Notes under the pieces: generated by a model
What the model saw: the letters and a program-made list of their open reading frames with translations, nothing else
Databases searched by the model: none
Told to the model about the DNA's origin: nothing
Made by a program: the position numbers and the translations under genes
Shown: positions 36,341 through 46,365 of the stretch, one piece after another
Layout of the letters: each line of letters begins with the position of its first letter
How positions within the stretch are numbered: position 1 is the first letter of the stretch
Assembly: GCF_024622195.1 (NCBI RefSeq)
Contig: NZ_JANKBI010000005.1
Location: forward strand, 248,001 to 312,000
DNA from: Murimonas intestini
GTDB taxonomy: Bacteria; Bacillota; Clostridia; Lachnospirales; Lachnospiraceae
Direction: 5' to 3'
DNA: 64,000 nucleotides

Positions 36341-36408
36341 ATTAAATCTCTTTGTATCGGCATGATCTATGGCTAACAATAAAAACAACACAAGCCTGGC
36401 CTGTAAAC

Positions 36409-36446
36409 TAAAGGCCCCTCACAATTGCAAAGAGGCCTTTAATTTT
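36409..36446 (-). terminator. Terminator at the end of the secretion locus
   Basis: Minus-strand stem AAAGGCC...CTC pairing with GAG...GGCCTTT, about 50 bases after the stop codon of the last locus gene; the downstream T tract is short (CCTTTAGTTTAC). Confidence 0.6.
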
Positions 36447-36493
36447 CTAAGCGCGGCTTGTGCCGTCTCAAAAATGTATCTTATTAATACTGC

Positions 36494-39400
36494 TTACAAA
36501 ATAAAATATCCACAAATCTCATTAGCGGTTCCTGCAAGATCCAGTCTGCAGACAGCCCTGTTTATCTGGGGATCTGTGACCTCAGGATGCTCCTGCAGAT
36601 ATGTTCCGTCAACAGATGCTGTCAAATATACATATCCGCCAGCGCTGCCAAGAAAACTCTCTGCATACATTCCCGCCGGGAAAGCCGGAGCCTCTGCACT
36701 TCCCCCGGCAGTCAATTCTGCCTGGACAGCCGCATCCTCTGACACTGCCTGCAAATACGCCCTTCCATCCCTGATATAGTACAGCATACTGTTTACCACT
36801 GTAAAATCAGCAACGAGACCGCCGTCAAGTACACGGACAGCTTCACCGCCTGATTTATCCAGCCAGGCTATCCCGTTTTCATCAGTATAATACAGCTTAT
36901 TCCCTGACATCCGGATCTTCTGGGTATTTACAGCTCCTATGACTTGGGTATCACTGCCGTCAGGACGCATCCTGAGAATACCCTCTGCACCTGTGCAGTA
37001 AATGTAATCTGAGTCTGCACCTATAACCATTGTCATTCCCTGCAGAGTCTCAGATTCCACTGGATTCTCCAGATTGATCCTCACCAGGCTGCCTGCTCCC
37101 TCACCTGCGGCAGACTCATAATACAGCCAGCCATTGATGATATATGGAATGACCTGGTTAGAAGCTCCTTCAACAAGAACTGTCCTCTCTGAACCATCCT
37201 GCCTGCTCCTCTCCACTGCAACAGACTGCGGCCCCTCAAAAGCTCCCTGCATGGTATACAGCCATCCTCCATAGACCGCAAGGTATGACCTGCCTGAATC
37301 CCCCACATGCTGAGCGCTCTCACTTGTATCCAGATACGATGAGTATATTCTTCCATCAGCTTCCTGAACCTGGGCAAAAGCCACAGATTCGTATACAAAT
37401 GCTTCCTGGAAGCTTGCCGCCTGCTGTTCTTCAGTTACAGGCTCTGTCTCCTCCGGTATTGGCGGTTCCGTTTCAATGGGGACATCCTCTGTGGCCGGAG
37501 CCTCTGTAACTGATGACTCCGTAACAGGCGGTTCTTCTTCTGCTGGAACTGCTTCTGTAGCCGGGGCCTCTGTAACCGGAGGCTCTTCTGCCGGAGGGGC
37601 TTCTGTAGCCGGCGGCGCTGTTTCCGTGACCGGAGCCTCTGTCTCCTGCAGTGGTTCTTCTGCCGGGGTTTCTGCAGCCGGCGGCGCTGCTTCCTCTGCC
37701 GGACCTCCTTCAACAGGCGGCGCTGCTTCCGTAACCGGTGCCTCCGTTGCCGGAGGCTCTTGTTCTTCTGCCAGGCCTTCTGTTACCGAGGCCTCTGTCT
37801 CAGGCCAAACTGCTTCCTCAGCCGGAGCTTCTGTCTCCTGAGACGGCTCTTCTGCAGCCTGAGCTTCCGTTTCCGGCGGTGCCGTTTCCGTGACCGGAGC
37901 CTCTGTCTCCTGACCTGTCGTGAAGCCTAAAAGATCGCGGAGGCTTGTATAGTCTATAAAAACCGCTCTTGAAGAAAATGATTTTTCCTCTTCTACTCTC
38001 ACTGCTGACACCATGGTAAAGCTATCCTGATCGTCCAGTTCCCCTATTCCTATTATATCCAGCTGGTTTCTCGCTTCATTATCTACTTCTTCCTCACTGC
38101 CGTAAAATTCCTGATCCAGCACTGAAATGATCTGTCCTTTTTCATAAGAATAAACCTTCAGAACTGCTGTTTCAGCTATATCTTCCGGATTATCTATGAG
38201 GATTCCACTGATACCGATATAATAACGTCCAGCCTTTTCTATTATACCTATTTCAATCTCCTCTTCATACCCTCTCATGCTTCCGGGCCTATTCATCCGG
38301 CAGATATCCCCAGCCTTTTTGACCTGCTTATCTTCTATCCGGTACAGCTCCGTCTGTAAGCACTGAGATATTATGCCATCTCCCGCATCCATCTCTCCCA
38401 GGGACACTAAGATCATTTCAGGTATACCGTCTCCATCCAGATCTTTAACTAACGCCGAAAGAATTCCTTCCTTCTGTCTGAACAGTTCAAAATTGTCTTC
38501 TTCCCGGTTGTATACAAATTCTTCTGTATCCGTCAGCCCGCGCTCCGGTATCAATACATCTGCCAGATACCCTGTATATACAGTCTCCGCTTCTTCCGGC
38601 GTCACATTTGGTGATGGAAGAGGCAGTTCACTCTCAGACTCCGCAGGTGCCTGTGTCTCCGGCGGGACTGTCTCCGCAGGCGGTGCTTCTGTTGCCGGAG
38701 TCTCTGCTGCCTCCGGAGGTGCTTCCGTTATCGGCGCCTCTGTCACTGCCGGAGGTGCTTCCGTTATCAGCGCTTCTGTTTCTGCCGGAGGTGTATCTGT
38801 AGTCGGAACCTCTGTTTCTGCCGGAGGTATTTCCGCAGGCGGGGCTTCTGTTTCTGCCGGGGGCGCCTCTGTTATTGGGGCCTCTGTTGCAGCTGAAGGT
38901 GCTTCCGTTATCGGCGCCTCTGTTTCTGCCGTTGGGGCCTCTGTTTCTGACGGCGGCGCTTCTGTTATTGGGGCCTCTGTTACAGCTGAAGGAGCTTCCG
39001 TTATTGGAGCCTCTGTTTCTGCCGGAGGTGTTTCCGCTGGTGGGGCCTCTGTTTCTGACGGCGGTGCTTCTGTAGCCGGAACCTCTGACAGCCCTTCCAT
39101 AAATTCCTTCAATACTGGGTCAGATGCCACAGCAGCATCATATTCCTTTTTTATATCTGCAGTTAAAGCCACTGCATCATCTTCCTTAATCGCCTCCTCT
39201 AAAAATTCTTTAGCCTCCTGATCTGCATTTCGGTCTGCAATATAAAGGACTCCGCTCTCATCAGTCTTTACATAGAATACAGTCAGGCTCGGCACTAATG
39301 TATCAATACCGTATACTTTTCCGCTATAATTTGCATAGACTACAAAGCTTCCATCTGTCAGACCTTTCCGGGAATATGTCACAATATTTTCGTAACTTTC

Positions 39401-40669
39401 AACAGCCATACTATCTATGATTATCTGCTGGTTTTCCTCATTGAAATTTTCTACATATATTTTCAGCTGTTCTATATCTTTACTTGTTAGCGCCTGATAA
39501 TACATCTGCATTAATTCCAGAATAGCCGGTACATTCCGTTCCAATGACGGATACGGTGAAGCATTCTCACTCTGTTCAGTATCCTCAATGTCTGGCTGAA
39601 CAGGTGCTTCTGTTACAGCTGTCTCCGTTAGCGGAGCCTCTGTCACCGCTTCTGTTTCCGGCACCACTGGTTCCGTTGTGGGGGACTCCGTTACAGGCGC
39701 CTCTGTCGGCAGGGCTTCTGTCACCGCTTCTGTTTCCGGCACCACTGGCTCTGTTATTGGTGTCTCTGTTGCAGGCGCCTCCGTCGGCGGGGCTTCTGTC
39801 ACTGCCTCTGTTTCCGGCACCACTGGTTCCGTTGTGGGGGACTCCGTTACAGGCGCCTCCGTCGGCAGGGCTTCTGTCACCGCCTCTGTTATTGGCGTCT
39901 CTGTTATTGGGGGCTCCGTTACAGGGGGCTCCGTCGGCGGGGCTTCTGTCACCGCTTCTGTTTCCATCGGCACTTGCTCTGTTATGGGCGTCTCTGTTAC
40001 AGGCGCCTCTGTCGGCGGGGCTTCTGTCACCGCTTCTGTTTCCGGCACCACTGACTCTGTTACAACTGCCGCAGGCCTCTCTGTTGATGGTTCAACCGCC
40101 GACGCTGTCCCGTTGGTTTTCTCAGTTCCGGGCTGCTCGGACGGCTGCCCTTCATTACTGTCTGAAGGCTCTATATACTGGTATACCTCTTCCAGCTTTT
40201 CCTGCAGGACTGTGCTGCCCTGGATAGTCTGAAGGCCTTCTTTCAGTGTTTCTTCTGCCTCCTGGTATTCTCCCTGCTTTATGTAGACTTCGGCCAGCTT
40301 TTCATAGCCTTCTTCCTTTTTAGGTTCAATATCGATCGCCGCACGGAAGGCATCTACAGCGCTGTCATATTCCATGCTCTCTACATATTTATCTCCTGCC
40401 TGAATCTTTTCATTGAAGGCTTTTGCCGCCTCACTCTCATTTGAACCCAACAGGAAAAATACAGCTACACAAACACAGATCAGCAGCAGAGCGCTTACGC
40501 TGCAGATGGCTGCTATCAGACGTTTCCGCACCGCATCTTCTCCCGGGCCGCCCTTGCCGGGCCCCGGCTCAGGTACAAACCGTGTTTCTTCCTGGTCCAG
40601 CCTTTTCCCGCACTTCTCACAGAATCTGGCGCCTGGAATATTATCCTTTCCGCAATTCTTACACCTCAT
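36494..40669 (-). CDS. Zinc-ribbon/TM/TPR protein with Pro-Thr-Glu repeats and DUF5050-like end
   Basis: 1391 residues. An N-terminal zinc ribbon (CKNCGK...CEKCGK, about 3-22) is followed by one membrane helix (about 51-73), then a TPR pair (about 85-160: SAVDAFRAAIDIEPKK, YQEAEETLKEGLQ). Outside the membrane come three Pro/Thr/Glu/Ala-rich repeat blocks (about 190-360, 530-680 and 920-1080) that alternate with two alpha/beta domains (about 370-520 and 695-910), and a C-terminal beta-propeller-like DUF5050 region (about 1100-1391). The first block contains near-exact 26-residue repeats. It is paralogous to the next upstream gene and is the last gene of the type VII-like locus. Likely a surface-exposed, wall-spanning protein; whether it is a component, a substrate or a sensor is unknown. 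Confidence 0.8.
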   Translation of the reverse strand: MRCKNCGKDNIPGARFCEKCGKRLDQEETRFVPEPGPGKGGPGEDAVRKRLIAAICSVSALLLICVCVAVFFLLGSNESEAAKAFNEKIQAGDKYVESMEYDSAVDAFRAAIDIEPKKEEGYEKLAEVYIKQGEYQEAEETLKEGLQTIQGSTVLQEKLEEVYQYIEPSDSNEGQPSEQPGTEKTNGTASAVEPSTERPAAVVTESVVPETEAVTEAPPTEAPVTETPITEQVPMETEAVTEAPPTEPPVTEPPITETPITEAVTEALPTEAPVTESPTTEPVVPETEAVTEAPPTEAPATETPITEPVVPETEAVTEALPTEAPVTESPTTEPVVPETEAVTEAPLTETAVTEAPVQPDIEDTEQSENASPYPSLERNVPAILELMQMYYQALTSKDIEQLKIYVENFNEENQQIIIDSMAVESYENIVTYSRKGLTDGSFVVYANYSGKVYGIDTLVPSLTVFYVKTDESGVLYIADRNADQEAKEFLEEAIKEDDAVALTADIKKEYDAAVASDPVLKEFMEGLSEVPATEAPPSETEAPPAETPPAETEAPITEAPSAVTEAPITEAPPSETEAPTAETEAPITEAPSAATEAPITEAPPAETEAPPAEIPPAETEVPTTDTPPAETEALITEAPPAVTEAPITEAPPEAAETPATEAPPAETVPPETQAPAESESELPLPSPNVTPEEAETVYTGYLADVLIPERGLTDTEEFVYNREEDNFELFRQKEGILSALVKDLDGDGIPEMILVSLGEMDAGDGIISQCLQTELYRIEDKQVKKAGDICRMNRPGSMRGYEEEIEIGIIEKAGRYYIGISGILIDNPEDIAETAVLKVYSYEKGQIISVLDQEFYGSEEEVDNEARNQLDIIGIGELDDQDSFTMVSAVRVEEEKSFSSRAVFIDYTSLRDLLGFTTGQETEAPVTETAPPETEAQAAEEPSQETEAPAEEAVWPETEASVTEGLAEEQEPPATEAPVTEAAPPVEGGPAEEAAPPAAETPAEEPLQETEAPVTETAPPATEAPPAEEPPVTEAPATEAVPAEEEPPVTESSVTEAPATEDVPIETEPPIPEETEPVTEEQQAASFQEAFVYESVAFAQVQEADGRIYSSYLDTSESAQHVGDSGRSYLAVYGGWLYTMQGAFEGPQSVAVERSRQDGSERTVLVEGASNQVIPYIINGWLYYESAAGEGAGSLVRINLENPVESETLQGMTMVIGADSDYIYCTGAEGILRMRPDGSDTQVIGAVNTQKIRMSGNKLYYTDENGIAWLDKSGGEAVRVLDGGLVADFTVVNSMLYYIRDGRAYLQAVSEDAAVQAELTAGGSAEAPAFPAGMYAESFLGSAGGYVYLTASVDGTYLQEHPEVTDPQINRAVCRLDLAGTANEICGYFIL
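39600..40090 (-). repeat. Coding minisatellite, 78-bp units
   Basis: The segment TGTCACYGC recurs at 39641, 39719, 39797 and 39875, exactly 78 bases apart (26 codons), with variants of the unit out to about 40090. It encodes the first Pro/Thr/Glu-rich block; all units stay in frame. Related but less regular repeats lie at about 38640-39090 and 37440-37910. Confidence 0.85.
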
Positions 40670-40707
40670 TCCACTGCTCCTTCCTTATTCCGTTCCAATT
40701 ATATATC

Positions 40708-43700
40708 TCAGCTCTGGAACCAGTATCCTACAGCTTCGGCCTCCCCGCCTGCAGCCGGAATACGGCACATTACCATATTGAATAGCTGATCAGGTATTTC
40801 CGGATGGGCCTGCTTATAAACATCGTCCATATAGCAGCGGACATAAATACTGTCTCCCGCACCTGCCAGTACATCCTTAGCGTGCAGCCCTTCCGGGAGC
40901 TGACTCAGCTGTACACCTCCATCAGAGGTGTCAATAGTCTTCCTGTAAACCTGCTCTGTATCTACATAATAGATGGTTCCCTCATAAATCTTCATGCTGT
41001 TCAGCTGCTGTCCGCTCACTTCCAGCCTGTAATCACTTCCGTCTGTATTCATTGAGCTGACTGCCTGGTTTTCACAGTAATAGAATCTTCCATTATTATA
41101 AACTGTATCCAAGGGCAGCGGGAATGTCAATTCCGTGATTACGCTTCCGTCCAGACTGCTTTTATTTCCCACGCTGCTTTCCCATGAGTAATTAAAGTAG
41201 ATATAGCTCCCATCTGTCACCAGGTTATACGGCCTGCACGGCAGCTGTTCTATAACCGATGTGTCTGACAGATTTATTCTCATCAGTTCCGAATTGACTT
41301 CCTCAGCCGTGCTGGTGGCATAATACAGCCAGTCACCTATGATCCATACTCTTCCCCAGCCATATATATTGTCTGCCAGCACTGTAGTCTCTGAACCATC
41401 CAGCCTGCTCCGCTCTAATGTCCCGTTCATTGCCCCGGTGCCGTACATCCTGATCACATAGATATAATCATTATATACTGCCAGCTTATCTAAATAATTG
41501 CCGCCGGCATCATTACTTGTAGAAAACCACCCATCAGGCCCATCAGAAAATACGGTATACACGTTTCCGTTATATTCCTGGATCTGGGTAAATTCCAGTG
41601 CTTCATATACTACATTTTCCGGCTCCGGAACAGGAGCTTCTGTCTGGGGTATCTCCGCAGTTATCTGTGTCTCGGCTGCTGCATCCGTGTCTGCAGAGCC
41701 TTCTGCCGCTTCCTGTCCAGTCTCTCCCTCAGCTAAAGGCTCGCTCCCCGGCTGTCCATCAGTGCCCGGCACTTCTGTGGTGCCTTCTATACCATTATCC
41801 GCATCAGTTCCTTCTTCTGTCTGCCCCTTTGAAGGATCCTCTGTCTGTCCTTCCGGCTGGCTCTCTGTCTGTTCACCACTCTCTGTCTGACCGTTTCCCA
41901 GCGCTGTCTTCAGATCTGTATAATCTGTAAATGTAGCCGTTGCCGGCACTTCAGCTCCTGCCTGGTCCGTACTTTCTGCCAGGGAATACAGTTCCGTGAT
42001 CATTACAAGACCATTCTGGGGCAGTATTTCACCGATATGCTCCGGCAGTCCCAGAGAATTAAGTTTTTCTTTTACATCTGCCGGAAAATCTGATCTGTTA
42101 TAAATGAAATTAAAATCACATTCATTTTTTATTTCTTTCCCTTCATATGTCCAGATACTGTAACTCAGCTGAGGCCCATTAGCCAGCATTGTGCTCATGG
42201 CACTGCCATAAAAGCAAATATACTTTTTACCTTCAGTATCCTTTATAAATATTTTTACTTTTTCTTCAAATCTGCTCAGGCTTCCGGCCTCCAGAGACTT
42301 GACAACAGTCCCCTTATCTGTTACGGCGCCGTTTTCTAACGCATAAAGTTCAACTACTGTGGCAGGCATCTTATCACCCAGACCGTTCTCTGCATAGGTG
42401 TAAGACACTGTCAGCATTTCTAATATCCCATCTCCGTCCAGATCAGCTTCATAAGCAGAGATCAGCCCGCCAGCCTCTTCTACAGGAGGCTTTGCATTTC
42501 CGCCCCATGTATATGTGATATCTTCAGAACTTACCAGCTTCACATCTGATGCAAGCATTGTCCTGATATATTCCTGGTATGCCGCTCTCACCTCTTCTTC
42601 TGTAGGATTCTCAGGTACAGGCTCTGCCGGAACGTCAGCGCCTTCCGGTTCGTTTGCCGCAGTTTCAGATTCTGTCTCAGACGAGTCCTCACTATTGGCT
42701 GTTTCTGTCTCTGTTTCAGTTTCTATCTCATCCGGTACCTTCATTTCCCCTGCCAGTCCGGGCGTTTCCGATTCTGTCTTGGGTTCTTCCGGTGTTTCAG
42801 AAGTCCCGGACCCTGTCTGAGTCTCTTCTGCTGCCTGCTGTAATTCAGATGCCGCCGGTGGCTCCTCAGGCACCTTCTGCGGCTGCGCACCTGCTCCGGG
42901 ATCTTCCTTTGGCGCCTCCGTAGGCAGCACCAGATCCGGATCTGCTGGTTCTATATGCTCATACACTTCCTCCAGTTTTTCCTGAAGCACAGTGCTTCCC
43001 TGGATAGTCTGAATTCCTTTTATGAGTGTTTCTTCCGCTTTCTCATATTCTTCCTGTTTCATATAAACATCGGCCAGCTTCTCATATCCTTCTATTTTCT
43101 TGGGCTCGATTTCTATTGCATTCTGAAATGCATCGATCGCGTTGGTGTAATCCAGTTCTTCCACATATTTGTCACCGCTGGTGATTTTATCCTGGAACTT
43201 CTTTTCTGCCTGTGCAGAATTTCCGCTCACCAGAAAAAAGATACCTGTCCCTGCGCATATAAGCAGAAGTACTCCCACTGTGCATATGGCGGCTATCAGT
43301 CGTTTCCTGATGCGTGCCTTTTCTTCGTCCTGGGCCTTGGGAGCCGCTTCCGGCTCATATCTGTTATTCCTGCCCAGAGCCGGCCCCTGGCCCAAGCCAT
43401 TCCGGCGGCCAGTTCCCGCTCCCTGCTCATAGCCGCCTCTGCGCCCGGTTCCCGGTCTCTGCTCATAACCGTCACCACGGCCGGTTCCCGGTCTTTGCTC
43501 ATAACCGTCACTGCGCCCGGTTCCCGGCCTCTGCTCATAACCGTTACTGGGGCCGGTTCCTGGTCTCTGCTCATAGCCGCCACCACGGCCGGTTCCCGCT
43601 CTCTGCTCATAGCCGTCACCGCGGCCATTTCCCGTCCTCTGCTCATAGCCATCACGCCGTCCGGGCGCAGGCCCCTGGCCGTTTCTCTGCCCGCCCGCAG

Positions 43701-43839
43701 GCCCCGGCTCATATCGTCCGCTCTGCCTGTCAGTACCCTGGGGGCCTCCCTGCTTCTCATCCCCGCCAAGCGGTTCGCCGCATTTACGGCAGAATCTGGC
43801 ACCATCTTCATTCGGTGTGCCGCATTTTTTACAAAACAT
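40708..43839 (-). CDS. Zinc-ribbon/TM/TPR protein with Gly-Arg repeats and DUF5050-like end
   Basis: 1043 residues from the ATG six bases after AGGAGG. Zinc ribbon at about 1-22 (MFCKKCG...CRKCGE); a cytoplasmic low-complexity region (about 35-165) of roughly eight 12-residue repeats of the form GYEQRPGTGRGD; a membrane helix (about 182-204); a TPR pair (about 215-290); an acidic Thr/Glu/Pro linker (about 300-405); an alpha/beta domain (about 410-640); a second linker (about 640-725); and a DUF5050-like beta-rich domain (about 730-1043) with repeats such as LAVYNDYIYVI and IIGDWLYYATS. Same plan as the neighbouring paralogue, which instead has its repeats outside the cell. Role in the locus unknown. 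Confidence 0.8.
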   Translation of the reverse strand: MFCKKCGTPNEDGARFCRKCGEPLGGDEKQGGPQGTDRQSGRYEPGPAGGQRNGQGPAPGRRDGYEQRTGNGRGDGYEQRAGTGRGGGYEQRPGTGPSNGYEQRPGTGRSDGYEQRPGTGRGDGYEQRPGTGRRGGYEQGAGTGRRNGLGQGPALGRNNRYEPEAAPKAQDEEKARIRKRLIAAICTVGVLLLICAGTGIFFLVSGNSAQAEKKFQDKITSGDKYVEELDYTNAIDAFQNAIEIEPKKIEGYEKLADVYMKQEEYEKAEETLIKGIQTIQGSTVLQEKLEEVYEHIEPADPDLVLPTEAPKEDPGAGAQPQKVPEEPPAASELQQAAEETQTGSGTSETPEEPKTESETPGLAGEMKVPDEIETETETETANSEDSSETESETAANEPEGADVPAEPVPENPTEEEVRAAYQEYIRTMLASDVKLVSSEDITYTWGGNAKPPVEEAGGLISAYEADLDGDGILEMLTVSYTYAENGLGDKMPATVVELYALENGAVTDKGTVVKSLEAGSLSRFEEKVKIFIKDTEGKKYICFYGSAMSTMLANGPQLSYSIWTYEGKEIKNECDFNFIYNRSDFPADVKEKLNSLGLPEHIGEILPQNGLVMITELYSLAESTDQAGAEVPATATFTDYTDLKTALGNGQTESGEQTESQPEGQTEDPSKGQTEEGTDADNGIEGTTEVPGTDGQPGSEPLAEGETGQEAAEGSADTDAAAETQITAEIPQTEAPVPEPENVVYEALEFTQIQEYNGNVYTVFSDGPDGWFSTSNDAGGNYLDKLAVYNDYIYVIRMYGTGAMNGTLERSRLDGSETTVLADNIYGWGRVWIIGDWLYYATSTAEEVNSELMRINLSDTSVIEQLPCRPYNLVTDGSYIYFNYSWESSVGNKSSLDGSVITELTFPLPLDTVYNNGRFYYCENQAVSSMNTDGSDYRLEVSGQQLNSMKIYEGTIYYVDTEQVYRKTIDTSDGGVQLSQLPEGLHAKDVLAGAGDSIYVRCYMDDVYKQAHPEIPDQLFNMVMCRIPAAGGEAEAVGYWFQS
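43390..43660 (-). repeat. Coding tandem repeat, about 36-bp units
   Basis: Around eight tandem copies of a 36-base unit, each containing TGCTCATA and CCGGTTCCCG, encode the GYEQR-type 12-residue repeats. Confidence 0.8.
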
Positions 43840-43905
43840 AATCAACCTCCTGCTATTTTGCCGCTTTCTTTATGTTCCCATAGCTGCGCCTGGCTTACCG
43901 GCATA

Positions 43906-46365
43906 TCAATCGACCTGTACTGCAATACTGGCAGCCAGACTGCCGTCTTTATCATAAATATTGATTATAGTACTGCCCTCAGCCACCCCTGTCACTACTC
44001 CGTTCAAGCCAACAGAAGCTATCTTTGTATTCTCAGATTCAAACCTGGCATCCTGTATGCTCAGCTTTATTTTATCAGTCTGCCCAGGAGAAAGAAAGAT
44101 ATTATAGGAAGAAAGCACAATATCTTCTCCGTTATCCCCTGACTGGTTTTTATCTCTTCCTTCATCTCCTCCGTTGTTTCCATTATCCCCCTCATCAGGG
44201 AGCGGATCTGATACCAAAGGCGCTTCCTCCTCTTTCTTTTCTGTTTCCAACCCGTCTCTTGTACACTTCGGCACCAGCTTCCAATCCTCCATATGTGCCG
44301 TAATCTTGTACGGTGTATTGCTCTCCGTCCAAAATGCCTGATTCCAGTTCAGCTGCAGATTTCCGATCCTAACCTCAGACAGCACATAGATGCTCCCTTC
44401 AATGTATCCTTTCATATCAAAGCAGTTCTTTACAAAGTCGGCATTTACGTTAACCGTTGGTCCTATCTGTGCACCTGCCCCCAATATACGCAGGCATTTC
44501 CCTTTGTGCTTTAACAATGAATGCTCCAGGTTCACAGACAGGTCTCCTGTAAGCTTCACAGTCGCCTCCGCCCTGACAGTAGGCTTATAAGTAAAGTCCT
44601 TAATAGCCCTCACATGATTGTTGATGATTTCCAGGCCGCAGGCTCCTGTACAATTCAGACTGACCTCCAGCTCTCCGTCTATAGTTATCCTGCCGACCAC
44701 ATCCACAGTCACTTTGAACCCCAGCTGGATAGGTATTTCAATGGTTCCCAGCTTTTTCTCCTCAGTCATGGCATCTGCTTTTCCAAGCTGATTGTCCGAG
44801 TGAGTCTTATAATTAAGCTGATTGATGATCTTATAATCCAGCCGGAGATACGCTCTTTTTACATTCATCGGAATGCACTGGATATCTATATCTGATGAGA
44901 GGCTGATATCCCCTACTTTAAACTGGTAGGTCATTCCTTTTCCATTATCCCACTCAAAATTAATGGCATCACCCAGATCTTTCGTAGCAGCCTGGTCAAA
45001 GCTTTCCATGCCCTCATAGTAAACAAGCGGGGCATATCCGCCTTCCTCATTTTCTTCTATGGAGCTTCCTTCAGTTCTTCCCTGCTCCATGTCCTGGTTT
45101 TCCAGGGTCTTTTTAATCAGATCTGCGTACTGTGCGGGAGTATCCGGCCATTGGGATGTATTTTCCGCTGAAGTATTTACATATCCCGGCTGAGATGCCA
45201 TGCCGCTCTCTATTGTGAACGTGACGCCTTCTTCTACCTGGACATTATCATAGTCAGGCGTATAATCGCCCTGAAGCTCTATTTTTTCAAATAAATCTTC
45301 CAAATTTGGCGTTTCCGCATAAATAATCGTACTGCCGCCTTCTGTCTTCTCCACGCTTTTGACCTTATATGCCACGCCGTCCGGATTTTCTTCATTCGCA
45401 GGAAGTATGAATACTGAACCAGGTGTCAGCTCCGCCCCTACAGAATCAGGGACCGTCACCTTTGTCACCTGCCCGTTCGTGCCCCCTGTACTGCTCCCGC
45501 TCTGTCCGGCGCTGTCCTGACCCTGGCTGCCGCTGTTCTGCACCTGGCCGCCTCCGTTTTGCTCCTGGCCTCCGCTGTTTTCCTGGCTGTCATTGTTCTG
45601 TCCCTGGCCTCCGCTGTTTTCCTGGCCGCCGTCCGGTGCAGCGCCTGGCCCGTCCGAACTCTGACGGCCTGCAGATGTCTGACCCTGGCCGTCTCCGGCA
45701 TCCGGTGACTGTGCATTTTCCAACTCTCCGACTCCGCGTTCTTCGTCCTCCTGCCCTTCAATATCTGCATCCTCCACAGGCTCTTCTTTATATTCAAGCT
45801 CCTTCTCTTCCCTGAGATCCTGGACTCCTGCTTTTATCTCTACATTTGCATACTTATTCGGGAAGCTCTTTTTACACCAGACCTGATATGCCTTTACAAG
45901 CAGCTCACTGCACTCTTCCCTGTCCATGGTCTTTCCTGAATCAAATTTGCCATTTTTCACATTGATGATGTTCTTATCTGCCAGCAGCCCGATCTTATTC
46001 TCATCATAGCCGCCTTCCACTTTAACCGACGTTCCTGCTTTGCCGTCCAGACCCATTGTGTCTGCCAGCGTCTCCGCAATAAAACCTTTCGTGGCATCTT
46101 TACCGGCTTCAAATTTCCCCTCGCCGTCAAGTATTCCCCAGTCTCCTGCTATCTGTACCGGTGCAAAATACTCATCCTCCTCATCCACATCGCTGTAATA
46201 AGGTTCCTCTGTATCATATGTATACATACCAAATTCCAGGGTGAGCATTCTCAGCCATTCACCTCTGGATACCGCACCAACGTTTCCCTTTTTTCCTCCG
46301 CAGCCGGCAAGTCCCGTTATAAGCAGGACTGCTGCCAGCATAAAGGATAATATCCTTCTTTTCAC
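43906..46365 (-). CDS. SLH-like lipoprotein with BIG2-like C-terminus
   Basis: 819 residues from the GTG that follows GGGAGGG; the longer open frame from 46416 would hide the signal peptide. A lipoprotein signal (KRRILSF, hydrophobic core, lipobox LAGC at about 19-22) is followed by two S-layer-homology-like repeats (about 30-165, e.g. SRGEWLRML, FSDV-like YYSDVDEED). A Gln/Gly/Ser/Asn-rich spacer (about 205-290) leads to a folded region of unknown family (about 295-720) with several beta-rich segments, an acidic linker, and a BIG2-like domain (about 750-819, SENTKIASVGLNGVVTGVAEGS core). It sits between the WXG100 genes and the zinc-ribbon/TPR genes of the secretion locus, so it may act at the outer membrane face of that system. 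Confidence 0.78.
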   Translation of the reverse strand: MKRRILSFMLAAVLLITGLAGCGGKKGNVGAVSRGEWLRMLTLEFGMYTYDTEEPYYSDVDEEDEYFAPVQIAGDWGILDGEGKFEAGKDATKGFIAETLADTMGLDGKAGTSVKVEGGYDENKIGLLADKNIINVKNGKFDSGKTMDREECSELLVKAYQVWCKKSFPNKYANVEIKAGVQDLREEKELEYKEEPVEDADIEGQEDEERGVGELENAQSPDAGDGQGQTSAGRQSSDGPGAAPDGGQENSGGQGQNNDSQENSGGQEQNGGGQVQNSGSQGQDSAGQSGSSTGGTNGQVTKVTVPDSVGAELTPGSVFILPANEENPDGVAYKVKSVEKTEGGSTIIYAETPNLEDLFEKIELQGDYTPDYDNVQVEEGVTFTIESGMASQPGYVNTSAENTSQWPDTPAQYADLIKKTLENQDMEQGRTEGSSIEENEEGGYAPLVYYEGMESFDQAATKDLGDAINFEWDNGKGMTYQFKVGDISLSSDIDIQCIPMNVKRAYLRLDYKIINQLNYKTHSDNQLGKADAMTEEKKLGTIEIPIQLGFKVTVDVVGRITIDGELEVSLNCTGACGLEIINNHVRAIKDFTYKPTVRAEATVKLTGDLSVNLEHSLLKHKGKCLRILGAGAQIGPTVNVNADFVKNCFDMKGYIEGSIYVLSEVRIGNLQLNWNQAFWTESNTPYKITAHMEDWKLVPKCTRDGLETEKKEEEAPLVSDPLPDEGDNGNNGGDEGRDKNQSGDNGEDIVLSSYNIFLSPGQTDKIKLSIQDARFESENTKIASVGLNGVVTGVAEGSTIINIYDKDGSLAASIAVQVD

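Noticed and set aside
39600..40090. CRISPR-like array
   Set aside because: The 78-base units are contiguous, coding and in frame, with no unique spacers and no cas genes.
39678..40232. Long plus-strand open frames rich in Gly/Ser/Val opposite the repeat protein (also at 37476-37841, 38373-39221 and 39544-40227)
   Set aside because: Created by the repeated Pro/Thr/Glu codons on the minus strand; no start signals.
42955..44142. Plus-strand frame of 395 codons opposite the zinc-ribbon/TPR gene
   Set aside because: Antisense shadow that spans two real genes; the repetitive part mirrors the 36-base repeats.
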